This document shows, one piece after another, positions 21,976-31,535 of a stretch of 64,000 nt of DNA. A program made the position numbers and the translations under genes. Location: contig NZ_JASJAV010000003.1 of NCBI RefSeq assembly GCF_030066895.1, positions 186,001 through 250,000 of the forward strand, given 5' to 3'. Origin of the DNA: Breoghania sp. Its GTDB lineage: Bacteria > Pseudomonadota > Alphaproteobacteria > Rhizobiales > Stappiaceae. Under the pieces are notes generated by a model, which was given only the letters and a program-made list of their open reading frames with translations, did not search any database and was not told the DNA's origin. Every line of letters starts with the position of its first letter. Positions within the stretch are counted from its first letter, which is position 1.

Positions 21976-22842
21976 ATGACAATTCAGACCGCCCATATGG
22001 GGGCCTCTCCGATGCCGACGCCCGGCGCCAAACTTGTCACGACGCACGACCTTGGCGTGTACCGGTCCGGGCGCTGGCTGATCGAGCATGTCGACCTGTC
22101 CGTTTCGCAGGGCGAAATCGTCACGCTGATCGGCCCCAATGGCGGCGGCAAGACGACGCTGGTGAAGGCGGTGCTTGGTCTTGAGACGCATGATGCGGGC
22201 TCGATCGACCATGCTCCGGGCACGCGGATCGGTTATGTGCCGCAGAAATTCCATCTCGACTGGACCATGCCGCTCACCGTTTCGCGCCTGATGACGCTGA
22301 CGGTGCGCGCATCGCGGGCGAAGGTGCTTGCCGCGCTGGAGGAGACGGGCGTGGCGCAACTTGCGGGCTCAGCAGTCCAGTTCCTCTCGGGCGGCGAAAT
22401 GCAGCGCGTGCTGATTGCCCGCGCTCTGTTGCGCGAACCCGATCTTCTCGTTCTCGATGAGCCCGTACAGGGGGTCGATTTCACCGGCGAAATCGTGCTC
22501 TACGAAATGATTTCGGGCATTCGCCGCGCACGCGGCTGCGGCATTCTGCTGGTTTCCCACGATCTGCACGTGGTCATGCGCGAAGCCAACCGCGTGGTTT
22601 GCCTCAACCGGCATGTCTGCTGTTCAGGGGTTCCGCAGGCGGTTGCCTCCAGTCCGGAATACCAGCGTCTGTTCGGCCCGCGCGCGGTCGAGGCCGTGTC
22701 CGTCTATCACCATCATCACGATCACACCCATGCGCTCGATGGATCCTGCCCCGGCGATCATGCCTGCGGGCATAATCACTACCATGAGCACGCGGGCGAG
22801 CGGGCTTCCGCGAATGACGAAAAGGCGCTTTCCGATGTTTGA
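21976..22842 (+). CDS. znuC: Zinc ABC transporter ATP-binding protein with His/Cys-rich tail
   Basis: ATPase of the ZnuABC importer, 288 residues. Walker A GPNGGGKTT starts near residue 53, the signature is FLSGGEMQRVLIARAL, and Walker B is LLVLDEPVQGVD with the switch histidine in LLVSHDLHVV. A C-terminal extension of about 45 residues is rich in His and Cys (YHHHHDHTH, CPGDHACGHNHYHEH) and could bind zinc in the cytoplasm. The last 8 bases overlap znuB. The start could also be a few codons downstream. Intact. Confidence 0.93.
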   Translation: MTIQTAHMGASPMPTPGAKLVTTHDLGVYRSGRWLIEHVDLSVSQGEIVTLIGPNGGGKTTLVKAVLGLETHDAGSIDHAPGTRIGYVPQKFHLDWTMPLTVSRLMTLTVRASRAKVLAALEETGVAQLAGSAVQFLSGGEMQRVLIARALLREPDLLVLDEPVQGVDFTGEIVLYEMISGIRRARGCGILLVSHDLHVVMREANRVVCLNRHVCCSGVPQAVASSPEYQRLFGPRAVEAVSVYHHHHDHTHALDGSCPGDHACGHNHYHEHAGERASANDEKALSDV

Positions 22843-23650
22843 CGATTTTCTCGTGCGCGCCTTTCTCGCCGGGATCGGAGTCGCCCTGGTCGCGGGGCCG
22901 CTCGGCTGTTTCATCGTCTGGCGGCGCATGGCCTATTTCGGCGACACGATGGCGCATGCCGGGCTGCTCGGCATCGCGCTCTCCTTCTTGCTCGATGTCG
23001 ATGCGACCTTTACCGTTCTTGCCGTCTCGCTCGCAATCGCACTCATCCTGCTGGCTCTTCAGCGCCAGCGCGCCATTCCCGCAGATACGCTTCTCGGCAT
23101 CCTGTCTCATTCCGCGTTGTCCATCGGTCTGGTGACCGTCGCCTTCATGGCGTGGCTGCGGATCGATCTGATGGGCTATCTGTTCGGAGACATTCTGGCC
23201 GTCGGCCGTTTCGATCTGGCCGTGATCTGGGGCGGCGGAGCGCTGGTTCTGGCGGTGCTTGCCTGTATCTGGCGGCCGTTGCTCGCGGCGACGGTGAACG
23301 AGAACCTGGCGCGTGCGGAAGGCGTGCCGGTGGCGGTCTACAAGTTCGTCCTGATGCTGCTGGTTGCCGCCGTGGTCGCCATCGCCATGAAGATCGTCGG
23401 CATTCTGCTGATCACGTCGTTGCTGGTCATTCCGGCCGCCGCCGCGCGCCGTTTTGCCTCGACGCCGGAGAGCATGGCCGTCTTCGCCGCCCTCATCGGC
23501 GTGCTTGCCGTGGTCGGTGGACTGGGCTTGTCGATGGAAGCTGATACCCCGTCCGGGCCTTCCGTGGTGGTTGCTGCGCTCGTCCTGTTCCTTCTCAGCC
23601 TGCTGCCGTTCGGAAAGCTGCGCCGGGACGTTCGGCACGCCGGTTCCTGA
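22835..23650 (+). CDS. znuB: Zinc ABC transporter permease
   Basis: Integral-membrane subunit of ZnuABC, 271 residues with about eight hydrophobic segments. FDDFLVRAFLAGIGVALVAGPLGCFIVWRRMAYFGDTMAH is the characteristic N-terminus of the ABC-3 family. RAEGVPVAVYKFVLM and the last helices follow normally. ATG 22835 lies inside the end of znuC, indicating coupled translation. The zur gene that often follows znuB in rhizobia is not here. Intact. Confidence 0.93.
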   Translation: MFDDFLVRAFLAGIGVALVAGPLGCFIVWRRMAYFGDTMAHAGLLGIALSFLLDVDATFTVLAVSLAIALILLALQRQRAIPADTLLGILSHSALSIGLVTVAFMAWLRIDLMGYLFGDILAVGRFDLAVIWGGGALVLAVLACIWRPLLAATVNENLARAEGVPVAVYKFVLMLLVAAVVAIAMKIVGILLITSLLVIPAAAARRFASTPESMAVFAALIGVLAVVGGLGLSMEADTPSGPSVVVAALVLFLLSLLPFGKLRRDVRHAGS

Positions 23651-23991
23651 TAGCCTGCGGCGCGATGTCTCCGCCTTATTCTTGACATGACGTAGCGTCG
23701 CTGTGGTGCGGCGCGCAATGGTGACGACGGCCTGCAAGCGCAACGGGCGATAGGATAAGGCAATACCCCTCCCAGGTTTGGAAAAAGACCTTATCCGTTT
23801 TTTGCGGTTTGTTGCAGCGCAAACATTGACACCTTTCGAAGGTGCCAGTACCGTCCTCGCCGAGCTTACGCTCGGGTCGGAAGCCCCGTTATTTCCGGCC
23901 GAATCCGGCCAATCCAGTGACAGCCGGTTGCACAATTCCGGCGCGTGCCCCGCGCCATTTCGGTGGCGGGCAATTCGGAGGTCAACAACCC
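23651..23991. other. Intergenic region upstream of etfB, no gene seen
   Basis: About 340 bases with no plausible coding sequence. A TTGACA hexamer in ATTCTTGACATGACG (near 23690) and another in AACATTGACACC (near 23825) could be -35 elements for etfB. CGGCCGAATCCGGCC near 23900 is a weak inverted repeat. A GGAGG site lies upstream of the etfB ATG. Confidence 0.4.
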
Positions 23992-24741
23992 ATGAAAGTG
24001 CTGGTGCCCGTTAAGCGGGTGATCGACTACAACGTCAAGGTTCGCGTCAAGTCCGATGGTTCGGGCGTCGATCTTGCCAATGTCAAAATGTTGATGAATC
24101 CGTTCGACGAGATTGCCGTCGAAGAAGCGATCCGGCTGAAGGAAGCAGGCAAGGCAGACGAAATCGTCATTGTCTCCGTCGGTCCGCAGCAGGCCCAGGA
24201 AACGATCCGGACCGCTCTCGCCATGGGCGGCGACCGCGGAATCCTGGTCAAGGTCGAGGACACGGTGGAACCGCTGGCGGTTGCCAAGATCCTGAAGGCC
24301 ATCGTCGAGGAAGAGGGATCGGAACTGGTCATCCTCGGCAAGCAGGCGATCGATGACGACTGCAACCAGACGGGGCAGATGCTTTCGGCTCTGCTGGGGT
24401 GGTCGCAGGGTGCGTTTGCCTCCGAGCTCAAGTTCGGCGAGGGCACCGTCGATGTGACCCGCGAGATCGATGGCGGCTTGCAGACCGTCCAGCTCAAGAT
24501 GCCGGCCATCGTCACGGCCGACCTGCGCCTCAACGAGCCGCGCTACGCTTCTCTGCCGAACATCATGAAGGCGAAGAAGAAGCCGATCGCCGAAAAGGCG
24601 GCGGCCGATTACGGCGTCGACCTGACCCCGCGCCTGAGCGTCATCACCACCAGCGAACCGGCCGCCCGTCAGGCCGGCGTCAAGGTGGCCGACGTCGCAG
24701 AGTTGGTCTCCAAGCTCAAGAACGAAGCCGGCGTGCTTTAA
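23992..24741 (+). CDS. etfB: Electron transfer flavoprotein beta subunit
   Basis: Beta subunit of ETF, which passes electrons from acyl-CoA and other dehydrogenases to ETF-ubiquinone oxidoreductase. The 249-residue product begins [20 protein letters not shown] and contains [12 protein letters not shown]-like, [21 protein letters not shown] and the signature [21 protein letters not shown], which includes the recognition loop. It lies 22 bases before etfA. Intact. Confidence 0.95.
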   Translation: MKVLVPVKRVIDYNVKVRVKSDGSGVDLANVKMLMNPFDEIAVEEAIRLKEAGKADEIVIVSVGPQQAQETIRTALAMGGDRGILVKVEDTVEPLAVAKILKAIVEEEGSELVILGKQAIDDDCNQTGQMLSALLGWSQGAFASELKFGEGTVDVTREIDGGLQTVQLKMPAIVTADLRLNEPRYASLPNIMKAKKKPIAEKAAADYGVDLTPRLSVITTSEPAARQAGVKVADVAELVSKLKNEAGVL

Positions 24742-24763
24742 GGTATCCAGAAGGAGTAGGAAA

Positions 24764-25699
24764 ATGACCACGCTTCTTGTGGCTGAACATAGCAATGCCG
24801 ACCTGTCCGATCAGACCGTCAAGGCGATGACGGCCGCCAAGGCGCTCGGTGGAAACGTTCACATCCTGGTCGCCGGCAAGGGCTGCAAGGCGGCGGAGGT
24901 TGCTGCCAAGCTCGACGGCGCCGCGAAGGTTTTGGTGGCGGAAGCCGACGCGCTGGAGCACCAGCTTGCCGAGCCGATGTCGGCGCTGATCGTCTCCCTG
25001 GCCGACGGCTATGACGCGATCGTCGCCCCGGCGACGTCTTCGGGCAAGAACTTCATGCCGCGCGTTGCCGCCCTTCTGGACGTGATGCAGCTTTCCGACG
25101 TGATCGAGGTGGATTCCGCCGACACGTTCAAGCGTCCGATCTATGCCGGCAATGCCATCCAGACCGTGAAGTCGGGCGACGCCAAGAAGATCCTGACCGT
25201 TCGTACCGCCTCCTTCGCGGCGACGGGCGAGGGCGGATCCGCGGCGATCGAAGAGGTTTCCGTGCCTGCCGATCCCGCACTCTCTTCCTTTGTCGGCGAA
25301 GAGCTGTCGAAGTCCGATCGTCCGGAGCTGACGGGCGCCAAGGTCATCATCTCCGGCGGCCGCGCGCTCGGCTCCAAGGAGAAGTTCGACGAGGTGATCG
25401 TGCCACTGGCGGACAAACTCGGCGCCGCGGTCGGTGCCTCGCGTGCCGCCGTCGATGCCGGATATGTGCCGAACGACTGGCAGGTCGGGCAGACCGGCAA
25501 GGTGGTCGCCCCGGATCTCTACATTGCCTGCGGCATTTCCGGTGCCATTCAGCACCTGGCGGGCATGAAGGACTCCAAGGTGATCGTGGCGATCAACAAG
25601 GACGAGGGGGCGCCGATCTTTCAGGTTGCCGACTACGGCCTCGTTGCCGATCTCTTCGAGGTCCTGCCGCAGCTGGATGCGGAACTCAGCAAGGGCTGA
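24764..25699 (+). CDS. etfA: Electron transfer flavoprotein alpha subunit
   Basis: FAD-binding alpha subunit of ETF, 311 residues. The N-terminal domain ([15 protein letters not shown]) is followed by the FAD domain with [46 protein letters not shown] and [29 protein letters not shown], all typical. An AAGGAG site precedes ATG 24764. Intact and co-transcribed with etfB. Confidence 0.96.
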   Translation: MTTLLVAEHSNADLSDQTVKAMTAAKALGGNVHILVAGKGCKAAEVAAKLDGAAKVLVAEADALEHQLAEPMSALIVSLADGYDAIVAPATSSGKNFMPRVAALLDVMQLSDVIEVDSADTFKRPIYAGNAIQTVKSGDAKKILTVRTASFAATGEGGSAAIEEVSVPADPALSSFVGEELSKSDRPELTGAKVIISGGRALGSKEKFDEVIVPLADKLGAAVGASRAAVDAGYVPNDWQVGQTGKVVAPDLYIACGISGAIQHLAGMKDSKVIVAINKDEGAPIFQVADYGLVADLFEVLPQLDAELSKG

Positions 25700-25897
25700 C
25701 TTCGGTCCCCGGATTTGCTCTTCGATCCGGGGTTTCGAGCGGCTTTGCAGATGAATTCGAAAAGACTGGCCGGTGAGACGCTTGCTCTCTCCGACCATGC
25801 CTGTAAGTAATAGCTCACAACAACGTTGCGGGCGATCATCGTATCCGCAAACGAAATTTGGGTGGCTTCGGCCGCTCTGGAGAGACCGGGATAGACC

Positions 25898-26779
25898 ATG
25901 GCTGTCGAGATCAAGAGGGTCGGCGTTATCGGCGCCGGTCAGATGGGTAACGGGATTGCGCATGTCTGCGCTCTAGCCGGTTACGAAGTCGGCCTGCACG
26001 ATGTCTCCCAAGAGCGCATCGAGAAGGGGTTCGCGACCATCAACGTGAACTTCAACCGACAGGTTTCCAAGGGAAAGATCACTGAGGAAGAAAGCCGTCG
26101 GGCGCTGGAGCTGATCAAGCCCGCCCCGCATCTCGACGATCTGTCCGAGCACGATCTCGTCATCGAATCCGCTTCGGAAAACGAGCAGGTCAAGCGCAAG
26201 ATCTTCTTCCAGCTCTGCCCGACGCTGAAGCCCGAAGCGATTCTTGGAACGAATACCTCCTCGATTTCCATCACCCGCCTTGCCGCTTCGACCGACCGGC
26301 CGGGACGGTTCATCGGGATTCACTTCATGAATCCGGTGCCGCGGATGGAGCTGGTGGAGCTGGTGCGCGGTATTGCCACGGAAGACGAGACCTTCGAGGC
26401 GTCGAAGGAGTTCGTCGCCCGGGTCGGCAAGACGATCGCGGTGGCGGAGGATTTTCCCGCTTTCATGGTCAATCGCATCCTGTTGCCGATGATCAACGAG
26501 GCGATCTACACGCTCTACGAGGGCGTCGGTTCGGTGGAAGCGATCGATACTGCCATGCGGCTTGGCGCCAATCACCCGATGGGCCCGCTTCAGCTGGCCG
26601 ATTTCATCGGTCTGGATACCTGCCTTTCGATCATGCAGGTTCTCTACGAGGGGCTCGCCGACAGCAAATATCGCCCCTGTCCGCTTCTGGTTAAATATGT
26701 GGAGGCGGGCTGGCTCGGCCGGAAGGCTCAGCGCGGCTTTTATGACTATCGCGGCGAAACGCCGGTGCCGACACGCTGA
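25898..26779 (+). CDS. 3-hydroxybutyryl-CoA dehydrogenase
   Basis: NAD(P)-dependent 3-hydroxyacyl-CoA dehydrogenase of the HbdA/PaaH type, about 293 residues. GVIGAGQMGNGIAHV near residues 9-23 is the Rossmann motif, ESASENEQVKRKIF follows, and the catalytic histidine lies in IGIHFMNPVPRMELVELV. The C-terminal domain (GANHPMGPLQLADFIGLDTCL) completes the family pattern. About 200 bases separate it from etfA, and the ETF genes suggest a shared role in fatty-acid or polyhydroxybutyrate turnover. A hairpin terminator follows. Intact. Confidence 0.92.
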   Translation: MAVEIKRVGVIGAGQMGNGIAHVCALAGYEVGLHDVSQERIEKGFATINVNFNRQVSKGKITEEESRRALELIKPAPHLDDLSEHDLVIESASENEQVKRKIFFQLCPTLKPEAILGTNTSSISITRLAASTDRPGRFIGIHFMNPVPRMELVELVRGIATEDETFEASKEFVARVGKTIAVAEDFPAFMVNRILLPMINEAIYTLYEGVGSVEAIDTAMRLGANHPMGPLQLADFIGLDTCLSIMQVLYEGLADSKYRPCPLLVKYVEAGWLGRKAQRGFYDYRGETPVPTR

Positions 26780-26800
26780 TCCGCATCTCTTTTCAAACAA

Positions 26801-26828
26801 AAGCCCGGTCTTGAGCCGGGCTTTTTCG
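26801..26828 (+). terminator. Rho-independent terminator after the hydroxybutyryl-CoA dehydrogenase
   Basis: AAGCCCGG/CCGGGCTT forms an 8-bp stem with a 7-base loop, followed by a run of Ts. It lies 22 bases after the stop codon, between convergent genes. Confidence 0.9.
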
Positions 26829-26863
26829 TTTTGGTTCTGGCTTGAAGAGGCGCCGCTGCCCCG

Positions 26864-27055
26864 TCAGTCCTCCAGGGGGCGGGCCTCGTCAGGCAGCATG
26901 ATCGGAATGCCATCGCGGATCGGGTAGGCAAGGCGGGCGGCGCGCGAGATCAGCTCCATCTTCTCCTTGTCGTATTCCAGCGTCGTCTTGGTCACCGGAC
27001 AAACCAGGATTTCCAAAAGTTTACGGTCGATGATGTTCACCGGCACGTCTGTCAT
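26864..27055 (-). CDS. Trm112-family small protein
   Basis: 63-residue member of the Trm112/YcaR family, whose eukaryotic homologues activate methyltransferases; bacterial members are poorly characterised. [34 protein letters not shown] and the short length are diagnostic. The zinc-binding Cys set is incomplete, as in many bacterial members. It lies downstream of the LonN-domain gene on the same strand. Intact. Confidence 0.9.
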   Translation of the reverse strand: MTDVPVNIIDRKLLEILVCPVTKTTLEYDKEKMELISRAARLAYPIRDGIPIMLPDEARPLED

Positions 27056-27143
27056 GCATCGTCCCCTTTCTGAATGTTCGGCAGGCGGCAACAACGCCTC
27101 CCGCCCGATCATCGGATCCGTGGCCGGATCCGTCGATATTCGT

Positions 27144-27818
27144 CTATTGCAGCGTCGAGCCCGGATCGCCGCGGCGCGCCAGTTCCATTTCCGTAATCGC
27201 GATCAGCGTTTCGGCGCGCGATTTTAGGTCCGGAGCTTCCAGCAGGGCCTGCTTTTCCGCCGGGCCGTAGGGGCTCATCATCGACAGGGCGTTGACGAGG
27301 ATCTCGGTCGACGCCTTGCGGATGCTGTCCCAGTCGGTCTCCAGATTGTTGGCTTCGAGATACGCCTTGAGCGTCGTCAGCAAGGTCGCACGATCCACCA
27401 TCTCTTCATCGGCTTCGCCCAGATCTTCGGCGTATTCGGTGAAGCAGACACGCGCCTGACGATAGGCGCTGCGCCGGTCGATTTCCTCGACGAGCTTGAA
27501 ACGGGCAACACCCGTCAGGGTCAGGTGATAGCGGCCGTAGCCCGATTCAACCAGAGCGGTGATCCGTCCGACGCAGCCCACCTTGCACAGTTCCGGCTTG
27601 CCGGAAAGCTCTTCGGGCGTCGTCGAGAACACGGGCTGGATCATGCCGATCAGCCGGTCTCCCGCCAGTGCCCAGTCGACCATGGAGAGATAGCGCGGCT
27701 CGAAGATCCGCAGCGGCAATTCTCCGCGCGGCAGCAGGAGCGCCCCAGGCAACGGAAATACCGGTATGACCTGGGGCAGATCGGCGAGCTTGTCGTATCG
27801 CTTGTTGCCTGCATACAT
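27144..27818 (-). CDS. LON N-terminal substrate-binding domain protein
   Basis: Stand-alone LonN (PUA-like) domain protein of 224 residues without ATPase or peptidase. [30 protein letters not shown] is the family's opening strand, and the C-terminal helical part ([21 protein letters not shown]) is typical. Function is unknown; an adaptor or substrate-binding role is inferred from the Lon domain. It is the middle gene of a CnoX-like, LonN, Trm112 series. Intact. Confidence 0.9.
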   Translation of the reverse strand: MYAGNKRYDKLADLPQVIPVFPLPGALLLPRGELPLRIFEPRYLSMVDWALAGDRLIGMIQPVFSTTPEELSGKPELCKVGCVGRITALVESGYGRYHLTLTGVARFKLVEEIDRRSAYRQARVCFTEYAEDLGEADEEMVDRATLLTTLKAYLEANNLETDWDSIRKASTEILVNALSMMSPYGPAEKQALLEAPDLKSRAETLIAITEMELARRGDPGSTLQ

Positions 27819-27886
27819 GGTGTGCCGATCCGTCCTTGTCTCACCCGTCCCAATATTCCCCTTTCCGGGGCCTTCGTTCCACGTCC

Positions 27887-28801
27887 TCAGGAAAAGAGCA
27901 CCGCGGAAAACTTGCGGCGTCCGTAGGCCGAGGCGGGGTCCTTGAAGCCCCAAGCTTCGAAGAACTGCAGAAGCTGCTTGCGGACCGCCTCGTCATTCCA
28001 TCCGCGCTCGCGCGTTACGATCTCGATCAGCGCGTCGACCGCTTCGGTCTTCTTGTCGTGGGCGCCGAGCGCCACGGCGAGATTAAAACGGGCCTGATGA
28101 TTGTTCGGATCGGCCTCAACGGCCGCCTGAAGGTCCGCCAGATCGCCGGCTGCTTCCGCCTGGGTGGCAAGATCGAGAGCCGCCTTGGCGGCCACGACTG
28201 CCGGGTCGTTGGCCTTTTCCGGCGGCACCGTTTCCAGCGCCTGACGGGCACGCTCATGGTCGCCCGCCTTGATCTGGCATTGGGCGATACCGGCAATGGC
28301 GGCGGCGTTGGTCGGCTCCTGGCCGAGAACGCCGGCATAGAACTGCGCAGCACTCGAAATGTCACCGGACTGGAACATGGCCTCGGCCTGTTCCAGCATC
28401 ATTTCCGTCTCGGAGGGATCGACCGGGCCGGCCAGCTTCTCGATGAATTTCTGGATCTGGCTCTCCGGCACCGCGCCGGAAAAGGGGACGATGGTGGGCA
28501 CGGACTGAATGCCCATCTGGACCGGAATTTCCGGATTTTCATCGATGTTCAGCTTCACGAGCCGCACCGCACCGCGGGCATTCATCACGACCTTTTCCAA
28601 GGTCGGCGTGAGCTGCTTGCAGGGGCCGCACCACGGGGCCCAGAAATCGACCAGAACCGGAACCTGCTGCGAAGCCTCGATGACGTCGGCCATGAAAGTG
28701 GCTGTCGTCGTGTCCTTGATCACGTCGCTCCCGCCGGTGGCTGCCTGGTCCGGCATGGCTGTCCCCGCCGTGTTGCCGAACGTGAAGGTCGGTTCGCTCA
28801 T
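27887..28801 (-). CDS. CnoX/YbbN-like thioredoxin-TPR co-chaperone
   Basis: About 304 residues: an N-terminal thioredoxin domain with active site WCGPC (VLVDFWAPWCGPCKQL) near residue 58, then tetratricopeptide-like helices (MLEQAEAMFQSGDISSAAQFYAGVL, ARFNLAVALGAHDKKTEAVD). This layout matches CnoX/YbbN holdases that hand clients to GroEL or DnaK; the intact CxxC suggests retained redox activity. An in-frame ATG at 28810 is an alternative start. Intact. Confidence 0.9.
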   Translation of the reverse strand: MSEPTFTFGNTAGTAMPDQAATGGSDVIKDTTTATFMADVIEASQQVPVLVDFWAPWCGPCKQLTPTLEKVVMNARGAVRLVKLNIDENPEIPVQMGIQSVPTIVPFSGAVPESQIQKFIEKLAGPVDPSETEMMLEQAEAMFQSGDISSAAQFYAGVLGQEPTNAAAIAGIAQCQIKAGDHERARQALETVPPEKANDPAVVAAKAALDLATQAEAAGDLADLQAAVEADPNNHQARFNLAVALGAHDKKTEAVDALIEIVTRERGWNDEAVRKQLLQFFEAWGFKDPASAYGRRKFSAVLFS

Positions 28802-28918
28802 GTTGTTCAAGTCTCTGGGTTGTCGCCGTCCAGCCTCGTGTCTGGGAACGGAACAGGTTGCTTTCGCCTCGGCTCCGCCTTCAGATCTTTGCCCTAAAAT
28901 GGGGCAAGGTGGCGCGAA

Positions 28919-29443
28919 TTACAAACGTTCCACCGTCATCTTTGCTTCTTCGCTGAAGGCAAGGATTTGCAGTTCATGGACGCAGGCGCGCGCGAAGGCA
29001 ATCAGATCGTCTCGGGCGATCGTGGTCGTCGCGTCATTGGAAAGCGGATGGTAGTTGAGCAGCTCGTGCGTCATCATCTGCGCATCGAATACGGGCGTGA
29101 CCCGGTGCTCCGTGTCATTCATCAGCGCAAACGGGGTGACCGAGTCGGGCATCACGCCCAGAACTTCCTCCAGAAGATCGGCATTGCCGAAGGAAACCCG
29201 CCCCTGCGCTCCAATCACCTTGTGAACATGCTGCAGGTCGATGGTCGCATCACTCAAGGCCACGACGAGGAAAAGCCGTCCCTTCTTGTCCTTGAGAAAA
29301 AGGTTCTTGGAATGCCCGCCCTCGATGTCGCGATCGATCTTCGAGCTTTCGGCGACGGTGAAGACGCGCTCGTGGTCAATGGTCCGGGTCTCGATGCCGA
29401 GTTCGTCGAGACGGGCCATCAGGTCTTCGCGGGTCGCGGGCAT
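28919..29443 (-). CDS. Prolyl-tRNA editing protein ProXp/YbaK family
   Basis: Trans-editing deacylase of 174 residues that clears mis-acylated Ala-tRNA(Pro). The INS-domain pattern is clear: RTIDHERVFTVAES, GGHSKNLFLKDKKGRLFLVV with the catalytic lysine, and VTPFALMNDTEHRVTPVFD. The neighbouring genes share no obvious pathway. Intact. Confidence 0.88.
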   Translation of the reverse strand: MPATREDLMARLDELGIETRTIDHERVFTVAESSKIDRDIEGGHSKNLFLKDKKGRLFLVVALSDATIDLQHVHKVIGAQGRVSFGNADLLEEVLGVMPDSVTPFALMNDTEHRVTPVFDAQMMTHELLNYHPLSNDATTTIARDDLIAFARACVHELQILAFSEEAKMTVERL

Positions 29444-29715
29444 TCGGGGCGCTCCTCAGGTCGTTCCTCGCGTCACCGGGAGGAGGCGCGCGATTGCTTC
29501 TACCGCGTCGTGCTGGGACGAAACAAGGGGCGACTTGCGAGGTACATGGCGCCGGGGAGGGGGATGCCGCAACGTCCGGTCAGCTTGCGAATCCACAGGC
29601 TTATCCAACGATGATCCACATCCGTGGTTTTCGGTAAAATCCCCTGTTGCAATCCCCCGACGCTTGGTCCATACAGTGCCCCACCTCATCGGCGGCACCC
29701 GCCGACTGCCAATGG

Positions 29716-29792
29716 ATGCGGGCGTAGCTCAAGGGTAGAGCACAACCTTGCCAAGGTTGGGGTCGTGAGTTCGAATCTCATCGCCCGCTCCA
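29716..29792 (+). tRNA. tRNA-Gly(GCC)
   Basis: The acceptor stem GCGGGCG/CGCCCGC pairs completely. The D arm is GCTC..GAGC, the anticodon stem-loop CAACC-TTGCCAA-GGTTG gives anticodon GCC, and the T arm GTGAG-TTCGAAT-CTCAT is canonical. The body is 29716-29789 with discriminator T, and CCA is encoded at 29790-29792. All stems are intact. Confidence 0.96.
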
Positions 29793-29920
29793 AATTTCTC
29801 TCCGAAAATCAGATCTGACGAGCCATACTTTGCCATGGCTGATTGTCCGCGACGCGTATGCGTTCGGCGGCCTTTCATCCTTTCCCGGCTCCATATTTTC
29901 ATATTCGTATTTTTCTCTCC

Positions 29921-29966
29921 CAACAAGGGAACATTCCTGAACGCAACAAGGGAACATTCCTGAACG
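29921..29966. repeat. 23-bp perfect tandem duplication upstream of the aldehyde dehydrogenase
   Basis: Two identical 23-bp copies (29921-29943 and 29944-29966), each beginning CAACAAGGGAACATTCCTGA, lie in the leader between tRNA-Gly and the aldehyde dehydrogenase. Each copy contains the palindrome GGAACATTCC, so the duplication creates two copies of a possible binding site. Confidence 0.85.
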
Positions 29967-30037
29967 GCAACGGCGTTGACCCGCGAATCACGAAGGAATC
30001 GCGAGTTGACGCGATGAGCCGTGAAAGGAAGACAAAC

Positions 30038-31437
30038 ATGCTGTACGCAACAATAAATCCCTTCACCGGCGAGGTTGTGAAAACCTTTCCCGACGCCACC
30101 GACGAAGAGGTGCGCAACGCCATCGCAAAGGCGCATGAGACGTTTTTGAACTGGAAGGAAGCGCCGTTCTCGGCCCACGCCGCCATCCTCCAGAAGGCGG
30201 TGGACCTGCTGCGCAAGGAAACCGACCAACTTTCGGCTCTGCTGACTTTGGAAATGGGCAAGGTCACGGCCGAGGCGAAGGTCGAAGTCAAGCTTTCCAC
30301 CCAGATCCTGGGATATTATGTGAAACACGCCGAGGCTCTGCTCGCGCCGGAGGACCTGCCCGTCCTCGACCCGGCAGAGGGCAAGGCGAAGTTCGTTCAC
30401 GAGCCGTTGGGGGTTCTGCCCGCCGTCGAGCCCTGGAACTTCCCCTACTATCAGATCGCTCGGATCATGGCGCCGCAGTTTTTGGCCGGTAACACGCTGC
30501 TGCTGAAGCACGCGTCGAACGTGCCGCAATCCGCCGCGGCCTTCGAGGACCTGATGAAGCGTGCAGGGCTGCCGGAAGGCGGTCTGACCAACCTCTATGC
30601 CACCCGCTCGCAGATCGAGATGATCCTCAATGATCCCCGAGTACACGGCGTGGTCCTGACCGGGTCGGAAGAGGTCGGTTCCTCGGTCGCCGCGATCGCA
30701 GGCAAGGCGTTGAAGAAGTCGACGCTGGAACTGGGCGGCGCGGACGCTTTCGTCGTGCTCAAGGATGCCGAATTGCAGAAGAAGGTCGATTGGGCGGTCT
30801 TCGGCCGACACTGAAACGGCGGTCAGGTCTGCATCTCCTCCAAGCGGATGATCATCGTCGATGAGGTCTACGATGCGTTCCTGGAGAGCTACACGAAAGG
30901 TGTTGCAGCCCTGAAGGCCGGCGATCCGGCAGATCCTGAGACCACCCTTGCGCCGCTGAGCTCCCAGGAGGCGGCCGACAAGGTCAAGGGCATGATCAAA
31001 AAGGCCGTCGAGCACGGTGCCACCGCAACCAAGGTCGGGCTGGCTGTGCCGAATCAGGGTGCCTTCGTCCAATCGACCATTCTGACGAACGTCGGCGAGG
31101 ACAATCCCGCCCGGTACTGGGATACTGGGAGTTCTTCGGCCCGGTTTCTATGCTGTTCCGTGCTGTGGACAAGGAAGATGCGGTGCGTATCGCCAATGAC
31201 ACGCTGTTTGGTCTGGGCGGATCTGTCTTCACCGCCGACACCAAGCACGGCGCCGAGGTCGCAAACCGCATTTCGACCGGCATGGTCTTCGTCAATCACC
31301 CGACGATGGTGAAGGCGGACCCGCTATTCGGCGGCATACGTCGGTCCGGCTACGGCCGCGAACTGACCGGGCTTGGCATCAAGGAATTCGTCAATCACAA
31401 GCTTGTCGACGTCGTCGACATCAACGCCGAATTCTGA
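30038..31437 (+). pseudogene. NAD(P)-dependent aldehyde dehydrogenase (succinate-semialdehyde type), disrupted
   Basis: Short-form aldehyde dehydrogenase resembling GabD2/succinate-semialdehyde enzymes. EPLGVLPAVEPWNFPYYQIARIMAP and LKHASNVPQSA form the cofactor site, LELGGADAFVVL holds the catalytic Glu, and GGQVCISSKRMI the catalytic Cys. A TGA at 30812-30814 replaces the Trp of the usual GRHWNGGQVC, about 15 bases before the catalytic Cys. A tandem duplication of TACTGGGA at 31115-31130 shifts the frame within PARYWEFFGPV. The remaining C-terminus (NRISTGMVFVNHP, SGYGRELTGLGIKEFVN) is normal. Confidence 0.85.
31115..31130. repeat. 8-bp tandem duplication causing a frameshift
   Basis: TACTGGGA occurs twice in succession (31115-31122 and 31123-31130) inside the aldehyde dehydrogenase. 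Removing one copy restores the conserved reading RYWEFFGPV. Confidence 0.85.
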
Positions 31438-31470
31438 TTGCCCGCTTCGCGTGAGCAAAGCGCAAAAGAC

Positions 31471-31503
31471 AACGCCGGCCTCGGATCTCCGGGGCGTTTT
31501 TCG
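31471..31503. terminator. Terminator-like hairpin between aldehyde dehydrogenase and RND pump
   Basis: AACGCC..GGCGTT arms with a G/C-rich interior are followed by TTTTT on the + strand. It lies just beyond the aldehyde dehydrogenase stop and before the end of the convergent pump gene. Confidence 0.6.
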
Positions 31504-31535
31504 TATCGTCTTGAACGACGGGCGTTCGCAACGCT

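Noticed and set aside
29640-29715. Integration site or mobile element next to tRNA-Gly.
   Set aside because: No integrase, no repeat of the tRNA 3' end was seen in the following sequence, and the neighbours look chromosomal.
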